From Methylophilaceae bacterium (GTDB taxonomy: Bacteria > Pseudomonadota > Gammaproteobacteria > Burkholderiales > Methylophilaceae): a DNA stretch of 50,487 nucleotides. A model generated the notes under the pieces. It made no database searches, had not been told where the DNA came from, and was given only the letters and a program-made list of their open reading frames with translations. How positions within the stretch are numbered: position 1 is the first letter of the stretch; each line of letters opens with the position of its first letter. This document shows positions 38,560 through 48,783 of this stretch, one piece after another. The DNA is taken from contig JADHPM010000010.1 in assembly GCA_016778465.1 (NCBI GenBank), positions 1-50,487 of the forward strand. Reading direction: 5' to 3'. Made by a program: the position numbers and the translations under genes.

Positions 38560-39980
38560 AGTTTAGGCGATTTTGCCCTTGCTTTTGATTTTAATCTCTC
38601 TCTTGTTTTATTAATGATTCGTCTTTTAGTGACCAAACCTGTTTTAACTGGTTTTTTTTCACTTTCAACGTATGGATTTTTACCCTCCTTAAAATTAATG
38701 ATAAGCGGAGTACCAATTAACTCAAAAGTTTTTATGAAGGATGTTTCAAGGAACTTAATATAGTCTTTTTTAATGCCACTCAAATGATTGCCATGAATAA
38801 TGATGGTTGGTGGATTTGAGCCGCCCTGATGTGCAAATTTTAACTTAGGTCTAATACCTTTATTGATCGGTGGTAAATGGTTAATTTGAATATCTTCTAA
38901 AAACTTATTTAGGACGGGTGTTTTAAATTTCGTACATGAGGCTTTATAAGCATTTATTGCTGAGCTTAGTAAACTATTTAGCCCTAATTTATTCAACGCA
39001 GAGATATTTACTTTTTCAATGTTTGTTAAGAAAGCTAATCTTTTATCAAGATTAATTTTTAATTGATCTTTTTCATATGGTGATAATTTATCCCATTTGT
39101 TTAGCGCTATGACAAGGGGTTTTTGAGCATCGATAATATAGCCTAGGATCTGCAAATCTTGTTGGCCTATACCCTCTGTTGCATTAACCACTAAGATACA
39201 TACATTAGAAGCATCAATTGACTTAATCGCTTTTAAAATTGAAAACTTTTCAATTACGTCAGTTACTCTACCCTTCTTTCTAATGCCTGCAGTATCAGTG
39301 ATAAGAAAGTTTTTTTCTTTATAGGTAAATGTAGTTGAAATTGAGTCACGAGTAGTTCCCGGTTGATCCATGGCTATAAATCTATCTTCACCAATAAAAC
39401 TGTTGACAAGAGTTGATTTTCCCACATTTGGTTTACCTAAAATTGCTAAGCTTATGTGAGTCTCATTTCGAATGCCATCATCATAATTACTATCATCAAG
39501 AGTCGCCATTAACTCTCTTAATAAGGGGATACCTTCATTGTGGCTAGCAGATATACATAGATAATCATTAAAACCAAGTCTTGAAAAATCACTAAAAATG
39601 ATCTCCGCATTCATGCCCTCTGATTTATTGATAAGCAGAAATATTTTCTTATTTTTTTTCCTAAGGAAGTGTGCAATTTGCTCATCAATTGGGTGACAAC
39701 CTATGCGTGCATCGACAACAAAAAAGATACAGTCACTTTCATCAATTGCTATTTGCGTTTGTTCTGACATCTTGTAGGCAATAGCATCCTTATTCTTTGG
39801 CTCAAAACCTCCAGTATCAATTAACCATATTACTTTATCTTGAATATTTAGCTTCGTGTAATGCCTGTCTCTGGTTAGACCAGGAATATCTGCGACCAAA
39901 GCTTTTCTGGATTTTGACAAAATATTAAAAATACTTGATTTGCCCACATTTGGCCTGCCAATAATTGCAACTGATATCAT
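38556..39980 (-). CDS. der: GTPase Der (EngA), ribosome assembly
   Basis: An essential double GTPase for 50S assembly. Starting at ATG 39980 (GGGA six bases upstream) the protein is 474 residues; the frame runs back to 39992 but that would overlap bamB. Two G domains are clear: G1 GRPNVGKSS at 8-16 and GKPNVGKST near 180, with DTGGF and DTAGI as the G3 motifs and NKWD near 295. The C-terminal KH-like domain and basic tail are intact. The usual downstream neighbour hfq is not next; bamD intervenes convergently. Confidence 0.96.
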   Translation of the reverse strand: MISVAIIGRPNVGKSSIFNILSKSRKALVADIPGLTRDRHYTKLNIQDKVIWLIDTGGFEPKNKDAIAYKMSEQTQIAIDESDCIFFVVDARIGCHPIDEQIAHFLRKKNKKIFLLINKSEGMNAEIIFSDFSRLGFNDYLCISASHNEGIPLLRELMATLDDSNYDDGIRNETHISLAILGKPNVGKSTLVNSFIGEDRFIAMDQPGTTRDSISTTFTYKEKNFLITDTAGIRKKGRVTDVIEKFSILKAIKSIDASNVCILVVNATEGIGQQDLQILGYIIDAQKPLVIALNKWDKLSPYEKDQLKINLDKRLAFLTNIEKVNISALNKLGLNSLLSSAINAYKASCTKFKTPVLNKFLEDIQINHLPPINKGIRPKLKFAHQGGSNPPTIIIHGNHLSGIKKDYIKFLETSFIKTFELIGTPLIINFKEGKNPYVESEKKPVKTGLVTKRRIINKTRERLKSKARAKSPKL

Positions 39981-39982
39981 AG

Positions 39983-41290
39983 CTAGTCCCAAAAGATTAA
40001 GTCATCGATGAATGACTTTTCATTTTGTGATGCTGACTCTTGTTCAATTTTTGTATCCTTTTCTAACTCACTGTTTGTTTCATTATTTAAGTTTGAAGCG
40101 CTGGAGGCTGGGCTTAAATTGGTAATTTTTATCCTGGTTAAATTAGAGGACTTATCAATCACTAAAATATCTTCCTCGATTGAGATGTAGTTGAATATTG
40201 ATTTTTCTGCAACTTTGAGCCTTGATGAAGTTTTGCCAGTTTCAATATCAACGAAATGAAGGTAACCTGCATAATCCCCAAGCATAATCTTATCCTGAAA
40301 AAATTTACCTAACTTAACATCTCGGTTGAGAAAATCTGCATTCCTCCAAAGAATCTCACTCGTATCTTTAGATACCGCATAAATTGAACCAGAGTCATGC
40401 GTGATGATTATATAGTTTTGAAAACCTGAGATGCCATAAAAGCTCGATAAATTTCTGTCCCATATTATATTCCCAGTCTTTTTATCCAATGACGCAACAT
40501 TCCCTTTCGAAGAAGCAATATATATAAAAGGTTCATCAATCACTGGGGAACTTGTTGTGTCGTTTGCTCTTTCAATATCACTTGTTCCCTTGGGTTGACT
40601 GTAGGTTGCCTCCCACATCAGAGCCCCTGTATTAAAATTTAATGCAACGATTTTGCCAGAAGGAAGTCCAGAATAAATGGTTTCCTCTGAATAAACCATT
40701 CCTCCCCAAGATTTTACCAATAAGGGTGGTGATGGTGATTGATAACTCCAATTCAACGATCCATTGCCAGCATTGTAGGAGCTAAATTTATTGCTAATTG
40801 TTTTAACTAGGACTGAATCTCCATGATGCAGTGGTTTCGTCAAGATCTGACCTACAAAACTCTTCCATTGTGTTAACCCATCAATACTTAAAGACCACAA
40901 AAAACCATTGCCGGTTACAAAATATAACCTATTTTCATTACAAATAATGCCAGCAGACACTTCATCATCCAGAGCTCTGCTCCAGAGAATTTCACCATTT
41001 GTTGCGTCTATTGCATATACACTTTTTTCGTTATTTGAAACATAAATTACCCCATCGCAGTATGCAGGCTCCAAATTCCTTAAAAATTCACCGCCAATGT
41101 TTTGCTGCCAGAGCTGTTTTGAGCTAGCTTCAGGTACATTCTCGGCAAGCCGTGTTGGATTTTTTGGGATATCCTCATCTGTCCAAGAGTCCTCTATTTG
41201 GCTTTTTAGCTCTTTAACAGGGCCAAATATGCATGAAGAGAGGAGAAGGAAGAGGAAGGGTAATAAGTATTTAGCTACCGATTGCATCAA
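39983..41290 (-). CDS. bamB: Outer-membrane assembly lipoprotein BamB
   Basis: A beta-propeller accessory subunit of the BAM complex. The 435-residue product has a lipoprotein signal with lipobox LSSC and C20 as lipid site, then PQQ-like repeats (AIDATNGEILWSR, SLDKKTGNIIWDR, AVSKDTSEILWRN) building the propeller. The tail is Asn/Ser/Glu-rich, longer than usual, and low complexity. It overlaps yfgM by 20 bases and its TAG lies two bases before der. Confidence 0.93.
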   Translation of the reverse strand: MMQSVAKYLLPFLFLLLSSCIFGPVKELKSQIEDSWTDEDIPKNPTRLAENVPEASSKQLWQQNIGGEFLRNLEPAYCDGVIYVSNNEKSVYAIDATNGEILWSRALDDEVSAGIICNENRLYFVTGNGFLWSLSIDGLTQWKSFVGQILTKPLHHGDSVLVKTISNKFSSYNAGNGSLNWSYQSPSPPLLVKSWGGMVYSEETIYSGLPSGKIVALNFNTGALMWEATYSQPKGTSDIERANDTTSSPVIDEPFIYIASSKGNVASLDKKTGNIIWDRNLSSFYGISGFQNYIIITHDSGSIYAVSKDTSEILWRNADFLNRDVKLGKFFQDKIMLGDYAGYLHFVDIETGKTSSRLKVAEKSIFNYISIEEDILVIDKSSNLTRIKITNLSPASSASNLNNETNSELEKDTKIEQESASQNEKSFIDDLIFWD

Positions 41291-41894
41291 TTTTGGTTTT
41301 GATTACTTTTGCAAGATCATTTTTATTATTGTAAAAATTAAACGCTATCTCATAAAACTCTAAAGCCTTTTTGTTGTCATTTTTTGCATAATAAATATCA
41401 CCTAAAACATAATTTTTTAATCCTTTAAAACCTTCTGTTTCAATTTCATTGATTGCACTCTCCGCAAGATCAAGTTGGTTTTGAAGAAGATGTAATTTCG
41501 CCTTGGAGTATAGCGCGAGCGATTTGATCGAGTTCTCTGAGGAATTTAGAATCGCCCAATCAAACTCTAACAAGGCCTCGTCAGATTTGTTGTTCCCGGA
41601 TAAAATTTGCGCATATAAGAGGCTGGCTCTTCCAGAGTAAGGTGTATCAACGTAATTTTCCTTTAATTCTTTAACATATGCACTTATATCGGAATTTTTG
41701 TATTCGACTTGGATTTTTTGGTAAATTTCAGATGCTAAAAACTTATTTTTTTTCTGATTAGAAACGTAAAAACTCGTTGCAATGTAGATAGAGATAAATA
41801 CTACGACAACTAGAAAGATATTTTTTTTATTTTTTTCCCAAAAATTTATCGCCTTCTCATTTAAAGCATTATCATCATTTATATCAACTGCCAT
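41271..41894 (-). CDS. yfgM: YfgM-like ancillary Sec/chaperone protein
   Basis: An inner-membrane anchored TPR protein that in E. coli associates with PpiD and SecYEG. Sequence: about 22 cytosolic residues, one transmembrane helix (IFLVVVVFISIYIATSFYV, 26-44), then periplasmic TPR helices (YSGRASLLYAQILSG and LGDIYYAKNDNKKALEFYEIA). The 207 residues and the place before bamB fit the family. It overlaps both the upstream ABC gene (11 bases) and bamB. Confidence 0.9.
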   Translation of the reverse strand: MAVDINDDNALNEKAINFWEKNKKNIFLVVVVFISIYIATSFYVSNQKKNKFLASEIYQKIQVEYKNSDISAYVKELKENYVDTPYSGRASLLYAQILSGNNKSDEALLEFDWAILNSSENSIKSLALYSKAKLHLLQNQLDLAESAINEIETEGFKGLKNYVLGDIYYAKNDNKKALEFYEIAFNFYNNKNDLAKVIKTKIDAIGS

Positions 41895-42693
41895 ATTTCA
41901 CCTTTCGTTGTATATTTCCAGGAATTGAAGCCAGAAGTTCTTTTGTGTAAGTAGAGTTTGGTTTTTTAAAAATTATATCAGTTTTTCCCTGCTCCATAAC
42001 CTTTCCGTTTTGCATCACAAAGACATTATCAGCTATATGTCTTACAACTCTTAGGTCATGCGTAATAAAAAGGTAGGTTAAATTAAACTCTCTTTGTAAT
42101 GATTTTAGCAATTCAAGAATCTGGGCTTGCACGGAAACATCTAGGGCTGACACAGGTTCATCACAAATAACTAATTTAGGCTCCAATATTAGTGCTCTTG
42201 CAATGCCTATTCTCTGTCTTTGACCACCGGAAAATTGATGTGGGTATTTAGCAAGGTCTTCAATACGTAAACCTACCTTCTCTATAATGGTATTAATCTT
42301 TTTTCTACGATCCATTTCCTGAAATTGGTTTATTAAAAGAGGTTCCGCCAGTATTTGATAGATTCGCATTCTCGGATTGAGTGATGCGTATGGATCCTGA
42401 AAAATCATTTGAATTTTTTTGCGTACTTTTTTAAGTCTATCCGCATTAATATTCGTAACATCCTCTCCATCAAAAACGATTGATCCTGAATCAATACTAA
42501 TTAACTTAATTAGAGCCTTTGCTAGCGTTGATTTTCCGCTGCCTGACTCTCCAACAACCGCCAATGTCTTACCTTGCTCGATATCGATTGATACATCATC
42601 AAGTGCCCTAATTGTTGAACTCTCACGTTTAAAAAAACCTCGTGTTTGTGTATACGCCTTTGTCAAATTTTTGGCATTTAAAATATGTTTCAT
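41884..42693 (-). CDS. Peptide-type ABC transporter ATPase, OppF/DppF-like
   Basis: An ABC ATPase of 269 residues from the oligopeptide/dipeptide/nickel group. Walker [10 protein letters not shown] near 48-56, signature FSGGQRQRIGIARAL, Walker B LVICDEPVSALD, and the H-loop FITHDLRVV are all intact; the early FFKRESSTIRALDDVS and the short C-terminal oligopeptide domain identify the F-type subunit. It overlaps the D-type gene by four bases. No permease or binding-protein gene is adjacent. Confidence 0.9.
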   Translation of the reverse strand: MKHILNAKNLTKAYTQTRGFFKRESSTIRALDDVSIDIEQGKTLAVVGESGSGKSTLAKALIKLISIDSGSIVFDGEDVTNINADRLKKVRKKIQMIFQDPYASLNPRMRIYQILAEPLLINQFQEMDRRKKINTIIEKVGLRIEDLAKYPHQFSGGQRQRIGIARALILEPKLVICDEPVSALDVSVQAQILELLKSLQREFNLTYLFITHDLRVVRHIADNVFVMQNGKVMEQGKTDIIFKKPNSTYTKELLASIPGNIQRKVKYGS

Positions 42694-43529
42694 GATGCCA
42701 TCATCATTTTATTAAGCTTTGCATAATCGATAGGCTTAAGTTTTCGCTTACCTTCGATGTCAGGAACACAATTTAACAGGGCTTTTGTGTATGGGTGCTC
42801 AGGTTTTGATAAGATTTTTTTCACAGGCCCTTTTTCAACAATCTTACCTTTAAACATTACAATTACATTATCTGCAATATCATGAACGACGCCAAAGTCA
42901 TGAGTTATAAATAGCATCGTCATGTTATTTTTGGTTTTTAAGTTATCAAGTAGCTTTAATATTTGGGCTTGCACAGTTACATCTAATGCCGTGGTTGGCT
43001 CATCTGCGATTAAAAGATTAGGTTTGCAAGACATTGCCATGGCTATCATCACACGTTGTCTTTGGCCGCCAGAGAGCTCGTCTGGATAACTTAAAACACG
43101 GTCAGAGTCAATGCTTACCATTTTAAGTAATTCAACTGCGTATTCTTCTATTTTTTTCTTTGTCCATGACGAATGGACAGATATAGCCTCTTGGATCTGA
43201 TAACCAATTGTTAATACTGGATTAAGTGATGTCATAGGCTCCTGAAAAATCATTGCAACCTCTTTGCCACGATTTTGTCTCATTTGATCATCAGAATATA
43301 ACTGCAAATTATCGCCATTAAAATGAATTTCTCCCTCACAGCTGAGCTGTGGAGAGAGCAGTTTGATGATGGATAAGGCGGTAAGACTTTTACCACTCCC
43401 CGACTCTCCCACGATACAGGTTGTTTTTCCTTTTTCTAGATCAAAGGAGATATTATCAACTAACTTTAAACTAGAATTGTTATTAGGAAAAATTGATAAA
43501 TTATTGATATTTAATAGACTTTTTTTCAA
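42690..43529 (-). CDS. Peptide-type ABC transporter ATPase, OppD/DppD-like
   Basis: 279 residues, with Walker [10 protein letters not shown] near 40-48, the Q-loop [15 protein letters not shown] (a hallmark of OppD/DppD), signature [15 protein letters not shown], Walker [13 protein letters not shown] and H-loop FITHDFGVV. The C-terminal oligopeptide-transporter motif [14 protein letters not shown] is present. It overlaps hisS by four bases and the partner ATPase by four. Energises an importer whose membrane parts must be elsewhere; a YejABEF-type or Opp/Dpp system are the candidates. Confidence 0.9.
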   Translation of the reverse strand: MKKSLLNINNLSIFPNNNSSLKLVDNISFDLEKGKTTCIVGESGSGKSLTALSIIKLLSPQLSCEGEIHFNGDNLQLYSDDQMRQNRGKEVAMIFQEPMTSLNPVLTIGYQIQEAISVHSSWTKKKIEEYAVELLKMVSIDSDRVLSYPDELSGGQRQRVMIAMAMSCKPNLLIADEPTTALDVTVQAQILKLLDNLKTKNNMTMLFITHDFGVVHDIADNVIVMFKGKIVEKGPVKKILSKPEHPYTKALLNCVPDIEGKRKLKPIDYAKLNKMMMAS

Positions 43530-44791
43530 CTTAAAAACTTTTTAACGTTATGAATTAATTCTGAAACATCAGAACTTGTTTGGGCACCATTTTCGCGGAT
43601 AAGTTTAATTTGAATGATTCCATTTTTCACTTCCTCTTCACCAATAATCAAACATATTTTTGCATCACTTTTGTCAGCTTTCTTGAACTGAGACTTAAAA
43701 CTTGTACCCTCAAGGTTTACTGACACAGAAAATGCCTCATCCCTTAATTTTTCCGCCACCTCCAAGGCAAATGCTTGAGCACCAACGCCATTGTTGACTA
43801 TGTATACTTCAGGGGAGAATGTTGTTAATTGTGTATTTTCTTCCAACAATAAAACAATTCTCTCAATACCGATCGCAAAGCCACATGCATAGGTGGAGTT
43901 GCCCCCCAAACTTTCAACTAGATAGTCATAGCGACCTCCTCCCGCTATCGTTCCCTGGCTTCCTAGATCATTGGTAGTCCACTCAAAAACGGTTCTATTG
44001 TAATAATCTAAGCCCCTCACAAGTCTATGATTCACTGAAAAATTTACATTATTTTGTAAGAGGAGTTTTTGTAACTCATTAAAATGATCTTTTGCATCCT
44101 GAGATAAGAAATCTGATAAATTAGGTGCGTTATTCAATAGGGCCTGCATGTCTTTATTTTTACTATCAAGAATTCGCATGGGGTTGTCTTTATATCGACG
44201 TCTCGCATCTTCATCTAATTGATCGAAATTTTTTTCAAAATATTCTATAAGTTTTACGCGGTAGGCTTTTCTATCTTCAATATCGCCAATAGAATTTATG
44301 ACGAGTGAAATTTTTTTTAATTTGAGTTTTTTCCATAACCTATCTAAAAAGGTAATTTGTTCGGCATCCGCTGCTGGCGATGGTATCCCAAAAGTCTCAA
44401 CCCCTAATTGATGAAATTGTCTTTGTCGTCCCTTTTGCACATTTTCATGACGGAACATTGCTCCTCGATAAAATAACTTAGCAGAACCGTTATAAGTTAG
44501 ATTGTTCTGAATAACCGCTCTTACACAACCTGCTGTCCCTTCGGGTCTCAGAGTTAACCGATCATTGTTTAAGTGGTCCTCCCAACTATACATCTCCTTC
44601 TCAACAATATCGGTAAAGGAGCCAACGCTATCGACGAAAAGTTCTGTGGGCTCAACAATTGGAAGGCCAATCTCATGGTAGCCATACTGATCAAGTAAAT
44701 CTAAGGCTGCATCCTCAAAAAAACGAAAAAGTTTTTGCTTCTCTGGAAGGACGTCATAAAAACCTTTAACCGATTGAAATTTTTTAGTCAT
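43526..44791 (-). CDS. hisS: Histidyl-tRNA synthetase
   Basis: Charges tRNA-His. A class II synthetase of 421 residues: motif 1 near [16 protein letters not shown], motif 2 [16 protein letters not shown], the histidine-specific motif [15 protein letters not shown], motif 3 [13 protein letters not shown], and the C-terminal anticodon-binding domain. All active-site regions are present, in contrast with hisZ elsewhere in this window. It overlaps ispG by eight bases. Confidence 0.97.
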   Translation of the reverse strand: MTKKFQSVKGFYDVLPEKQKLFRFFEDAALDLLDQYGYHEIGLPIVEPTELFVDSVGSFTDIVEKEMYSWEDHLNNDRLTLRPEGTAGCVRAVIQNNLTYNGSAKLFYRGAMFRHENVQKGRQRQFHQLGVETFGIPSPAADAEQITFLDRLWKKLKLKKISLVINSIGDIEDRKAYRVKLIEYFEKNFDQLDEDARRRYKDNPMRILDSKNKDMQALLNNAPNLSDFLSQDAKDHFNELQKLLLQNNVNFSVNHRLVRGLDYYNRTVFEWTTNDLGSQGTIAGGGRYDYLVESLGGNSTYACGFAIGIERIVLLLEENTQLTTFSPEVYIVNNGVGAQAFALEVAEKLRDEAFSVSVNLEGTSFKSQFKKADKSDAKICLIIGEEEVKNGIIQIKLIRENGAQTSSDVSELIHNVKKFLS

Positions 44792-46001
44792 TTATTTTTT
44801 TATATTTTCTGTCGACGTAATTATTAATGATCGTAATGAATTCATTTGCGATATTATCACCTTTCAAGGTAACCGTTTTTACTCCATCCTCATAAACAGG
44901 TGCTACAGGCACCTCGCCTGTACCCGGAAGGCTGATACCCAGGTTCGCCATTTTCGATTCCCCTGGACCATTGACGACACACCCCATGACGGCAACATTC
45001 ATTTCCTCAACCCCAATGTACTTACCTTTCCATGTGCCCATAGAATTTCTGAGGTAGCTTTGTATATCCCCGGCAAGTTGTTGAAAAAAAGTCGAGGTTG
45101 TGCGGCCACATCCAGGGCACGCTGTGACCAAGGGTGAGAAAGACCGTAAGCCCATTGTTTGCAGTAACTCTTGAGCTACCAAAACCTCTTGCGTTCTGCT
45201 CCCACCAGGTTCAGGGGTTAAGCTTACACGAATCGTATCACCGATACCTTGTTGCAAAAGATAACCCATTGAGGCTGCAGAAGCGACAATACCTTTCGTT
45301 CCCATTCCAGCCTCAGTCAATCCTAAATGCAGAGGATAGTTGCATTTTTTGGCTAGCATTTCATAGATGGTTATTAAATCCTGAACATCACTCACTTTAC
45401 ATGACACAATAATCTTATTTTTTTTTAAACCTAATTTTTCAGCATACTCAGCGCTTTCTATCACAGAACGAACGAGTGCATCTTTTATGACGTCATTAGC
45501 CGATTTTGGGTTAACCCGACCTGCATTTTCATCCATCATCAATTTGAGAAGCTCTTGATCAAGACTGCCCCAGTTGACGCCAATACGAATAGGCTTATCA
45601 AAATTGATTGCGATTTTAATCATCGTCGAAAACTGATCATCACGCTTACTACCCCTACCTACATTACCGGGATTAATTCGGTACTTATCAAGCGCTAAAG
45701 CACACCCTTTATATTTCTCTAGTAATTTATGGCCATTAAAATGAAAATCGCCAACCAAAGGAACGTTGCAGCCCTTGTCGCGCAAGGTTTTTTTAATTGA
45801 CTCGACTTTGGCTGCAGCATCTTCGTTATTTACCGTAATTCTGACCACTTCAGATCCCGCTTGCCATAAATCGATAATTTGACTTACGGTTTTATCTTTA
45901 TCAGCAGTGTCGGTATTGGTCATACTTTGCACAACAATAGGTGCCCCTCCTCCCACATAAACATCCCCTACTTTGACCTGAATTGTGTTTCGCTTAATCA
46001 T
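44784..46001 (-). CDS. ispG: 4-Hydroxy-3-methylbut-2-enyl diphosphate synthase
   Basis: An iron-sulfur enzyme of the MEP isoprenoid pathway that makes HMBPP from MEcPP. The 405 residues show the TIM-barrel start ([19 protein letters not shown]), the glycine-rich FHFNG region, and the three cluster cysteines (ACPGCGRTT and GCVVNGPGE) in the C-terminal domain. Overlaps rlmN by eight bases and hisS by eight. The pilF and rodZ genes that often separate rlmN and ispG are absent here. Confidence 0.97.
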   Translation of the reverse strand: MIKRNTIQVKVGDVYVGGGAPIVVQSMTNTDTADKDKTVSQIIDLWQAGSEVVRITVNNEDAAAKVESIKKTLRDKGCNVPLVGDFHFNGHKLLEKYKGCALALDKYRINPGNVGRGSKRDDQFSTMIKIAINFDKPIRIGVNWGSLDQELLKLMMDENAGRVNPKSANDVIKDALVRSVIESAEYAEKLGLKKNKIIVSCKVSDVQDLITIYEMLAKKCNYPLHLGLTEAGMGTKGIVASAASMGYLLQQGIGDTIRVSLTPEPGGSRTQEVLVAQELLQTMGLRSFSPLVTACPGCGRTTSTFFQQLAGDIQSYLRNSMGTWKGKYIGVEEMNVAVMGCVVNGPGESKMANLGISLPGTGEVPVAPVYEDGVKTVTLKGDNIANEFITIINNYVDRKYKKIND

Positions 46002-47079
46002 GCGCAGCTTTTAACTTAAGTGTTCTTTTGGTCTTGTCATTTACTTGGCCGGCCAATTGACCGCATGCAGCGTCAATATCATCACCGCGTGTTTTACGAA
46101 CGGTGGTAATGATATTAGCGTCCATGAGAACTTGTTTAAATTGTTTAATTTCCTTATTAGCTGAACATAGATAGCCACTGTTTGGAAATGGATTAAAGGG
46201 AATTAAATTAAACTTACATGGGACCTGTTGCGCGATTTTGATTAATTCTTTAGCTTGATCAAGGGAATCGTTAACTCCTGACAACATAACATACTCAAAA
46301 GTAATAAAGTCTCTTGGCGCCTTTTCAATGTAACGATTACAGGCCGAAATTAATGCTTTAATTGGATATTTTTTATTAATTGGGACCAGCACATTTCGTA
46401 ATAAATCATTGGGTGCATGCAAAGAGACAGCGAGGGATACGGGACAATCTTCACGCAAATCATCAATTGCAGGCACTAAACCACTTGTTGAGACAGTCAC
46501 TCGGCGTCTACTCAATCCAAACATATGATCATCTAGCATCATCTCCAGCGCATGCACTAAATTTTTATAATTTGTTAAGGGCTCACCCATACCCATCATG
46601 ACAACGTTAGTAATAGGCTTTTCATTATAATTTTGGTTATCTGATAACAGTTTATGGTTTGCTAACCATAATTGGCCAATGATTTCACCTGAGCTTAAAT
46701 TACGGTTAAAGCCTTGTCGCCCAGTTGCACAGAAAGTGCACTCCAAAGTACACCCAACCTGTGATGAAATGCATAACGTTCCTCTTTTGTCCTCTGGTAT
46801 AAAAACCATTTCGATACTATTTGAAGCACCGACATCAAGCAACCATTTTCGCGTCCCATCATCGGACAGATGGTCCACTTTTATTTCAGGAGTAACAACT
46901 GCTGCTTGACTTAATAACGTCTGTCTAAAATCTTTTGCAATGTCAGACATCTCATCAAAATGGCTCACATAATCTTTATAAATCCAACGTAACAATTGAT
47001 TGGCACGATAGCTTTTGTGGCCAAATTTACAAGCAAATTCAGCCATTTCATGACGGTTAAACTCTAATAAGTTTTGCAA
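45994..47079 (-). CDS. rlmN: 23S rRNA/tRNA adenine-C2 methyltransferase RlmN
   Basis: A radical-SAM methyltransferase forming 2-methyladenosine at 23S A2503 and tRNA position 37. 361 residues with the CxxxCxxC motif (CTLECTFC) near 110, the GMGEP motif ([10 protein letters not shown]), the SLHAPND segment, and a late catalytic cysteine ([12 protein letters not shown]). Start [15 protein letters not shown] is normal. It starts five bases after ndk, the usual order. Confidence 0.97.
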   Translation of the reverse strand: MQNLLEFNRHEMAEFACKFGHKSYRANQLLRWIYKDYVSHFDEMSDIAKDFRQTLLSQAAVVTPEIKVDHLSDDGTRKWLLDVGASNSIEMVFIPEDKRGTLCISSQVGCTLECTFCATGRQGFNRNLSSGEIIGQLWLANHKLLSDNQNYNEKPITNVVMMGMGEPLTNYKNLVHALEMMLDDHMFGLSRRRVTVSTSGLVPAIDDLREDCPVSLAVSLHAPNDLLRNVLVPINKKYPIKALISACNRYIEKAPRDFITFEYVMLSGVNDSLDQAKELIKIAQQVPCKFNLIPFNPFPNSGYLCSANKEIKQFKQVLMDANIITTVRKTRGDDIDAACGQLAGQVNDKTKRTLKLKAAHD

Positions 47080-47084
47080 AAAAA

Positions 47085-47489
47085 TTAACCAAAGAAATAA
47101 TCAATCTCAATTTTAGCATTTTCAAGAGAATCTGAGCCATGAACCGCATTCGCATCGATACTGTCTGCAAAATCAGCACGTATCGATCCGGCATCCGCCT
47201 CTTTTGGATTTGTTGCTCCCATGAGGTGCCTGTTTAGAGCTACCGCATTTTCACCTTCTAGAACCTGAATCATGACACGCCCCGAAGTCATAAAGCTGAC
47301 AAGGTCATTAAAAAAAGGGCGTTCCTTATGCACCGCATAAAAACCCTCCGCCTCCTCTTTAGTTAATTCAATCATTTGTGCTTGAATAATTGCTAATCCC
47401 GCTTTTTCAAAACGTGAATAAATCTCGCCAATCACATTTTTTTTAACTGCATCTGGTTTGATGATGGATAATGTTTGCTCAATTGCCAT
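47085..47489 (-). CDS. ndk: Nucleoside diphosphate kinase
   Basis: Balances nucleoside triphosphate pools by phosphate transfer through a histidine. The catalytic H117 is in NAVHGSDS; the start [21 protein letters not shown] (in part) and the RPFF and GATNPKEA motifs are standard. The 134 residues are a few short of the common 141, the loss being at the extreme C terminus. A good ribosome-binding site (GGAG, about eight bases) precedes the ATG. It is first in the minus-strand ndk-rlmN-ispG-hisS run and divergent from trhO. Confidence 0.97.
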   Translation of the reverse strand: MAIEQTLSIIKPDAVKKNVIGEIYSRFEKAGLAIIQAQMIELTKEEAEGFYAVHKERPFFNDLVSFMTSGRVMIQVLEGENAVALNRHLMGATNPKEADAGSIRADFADSIDANAVHGSDSLENAKIEIDYFFG

Positions 47490-47558
47490 AGGTTATCTCC
47501 AAAATAATTTTAATAACTAAAAAGAGCGTTAAAATAACACTTTTAACCAATAAAATAA

Positions 47559-48527
47559 ATGACCTCCGTGACTAATTTTTTAACGATAGCCTTCTACCAC
47601 TTTATTGAGATGGAAAGCTATCAGGATTTTCAAAAACCAATCTTAGACTTTTGTTGTGACAATGATATTAAAGGTACGATCTTGTTGGCAACTGAAGGTA
47701 TAAATGGCACCATTTCAGGCAATCAAGTTAGCATAATAGCGTTTCTGGATTTCATTAAAAATAACAATGTGTTTAGCGATAAATTTAAAAAACTTGAGCA
47801 TAAAGAGTCGTGGGCGTCAACAAACCCTTTTTATCGCATGAAGGTACGATTAAAAAAAGAGATTGTCGCGCTTGGCATTGAGGATGTCAGCCCGACTAAA
47901 AAAGTGGGTCAGTATGTTAAGCCTGAGGACTGGAATAATCTCATCAAAGACCCTAATGTCCTTGTAATTGATACGAGAAATGATTACGAGGTCGATATTG
48001 GATCCTTTAAAAATGCGCTAAACCCTAAAACAAAAACTTTTCGTGAATTTCCTAAATTTGTTAAAAATCAATTAAATCCAGCCAAGCAAAAAAAAGTTGC
48101 GATGTTCTGTACCGGAGGTATACGTTGCGAGAAAGCTACTTCCTTGATGCTTGAGAGAGGATTTCAAGAGGTTTATCATTTGCAAGGGGGAATATTAAAA
48201 TACCTTGAAAAGGTCCCTGAAAAAGAAAGCCTTTGGCAAGGTGAATGTTTTGTCTTTGATCAGCGTGTTGCGGTAAAGCATAATCTTATTGAGGGTGACT
48301 ATGATCAGTGCTTTGCCTGCAGGCACCCTCTTTCTCCTGATGAGATGAAATCACACCATTATAAGGCTGGCATCTCATGCCCCTACTGCTACAATCACTT
48401 ATCCAGTGAGAAATTAACCAGTGTTAAAGAGCGGCAAAAACAGATTGAACTCGCTAGAGCTCGAGGTGATATTCATATAGGTAAGGTCATCAAAAAGGAG
48501 GTTTTAGGTGAATCAGATGAGCGTTAA
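47559..48527 (+). CDS. trhO: tRNA uridine(34) hydroxylase, rhodanese-like
   Basis: TrhO (YceA) hydroxylates U34 of certain tRNAs as the first step toward cmo5U or mo5U. 322 residues: an N-terminal acylphosphatase-like domain with EGINGTI near 46-52, a rhodanese domain with catalytic C184 in CTGGIRC, and a C-terminal cysteine pair set (CFAC and CPYC) that may bind zinc. The ATG at 47559 has no visible ribosome-binding site; it starts 69 bases from the divergent ndk. Its end overlaps the cupin gene by 20 bases. Confidence 0.93.
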   Translation: MTSVTNFLTIAFYHFIEMESYQDFQKPILDFCCDNDIKGTILLATEGINGTISGNQVSIIAFLDFIKNNNVFSDKFKKLEHKESWASTNPFYRMKVRLKKEIVALGIEDVSPTKKVGQYVKPEDWNNLIKDPNVLVIDTRNDYEVDIGSFKNALNPKTKTFREFPKFVKNQLNPAKQKKVAMFCTGGIRCEKATSLMLERGFQEVYHLQGGILKYLEKVPEKESLWQGECFVFDQRVAVKHNLIEGDYDQCFACRHPLSPDEMKSHHYKAGISCPYCYNHLSSEKLTSVKERQKQIELARARGDIHIGKVIKKEVLGESDER

Positions 48528-48780
48528 AAAAATTACACAGGATGAGATGAAGGTGCTTGATATCGTTCTATGGCCGACTTGGTCAAAGGAGCCTTCAACC
48601 TTTCCTTGGAGCTATTCTGAAAAAGAAACGGCTTATATTATTGAGGGTGATGTTACTGTAACCGCTGATGATGGGAAATCGATAACTTTTGGTGCGGGAG
48701 ATTTAGTCGCATTTAACGCAGGTTTGTCATGCTCATGGCATGTAAAGAGCCCCCTTAAAAAACATTATAAATTTGGATAA
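48508..48780 (+). CDS. Small cupin-domain protein (DUF861-like)
   Basis: 90 residues forming a single cupin barrel: the first motif is reduced (KETAYIIEGDVTVTADDG) and the second is FGAGDLVAFNAGLSCSWHV. It resembles the DUF861/cupin_3 group, whose members include ureidoglycine aminohydrolase-like and unknown enzymes; metal ligands are not all evident. The start is GTG 48508, chosen because AAGGAGG lies about six bases upstream; it sits inside the trhO end. Substrate unknown. Confidence 0.8.
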   Translation: MNQMSVKKITQDEMKVLDIVLWPTWSKEPSTFPWSYSEKETAYIIEGDVTVTADDGKSITFGAGDLVAFNAGLSCSWHVKSPLKKHYKFG

Positions 48781-48783
48781 ACC

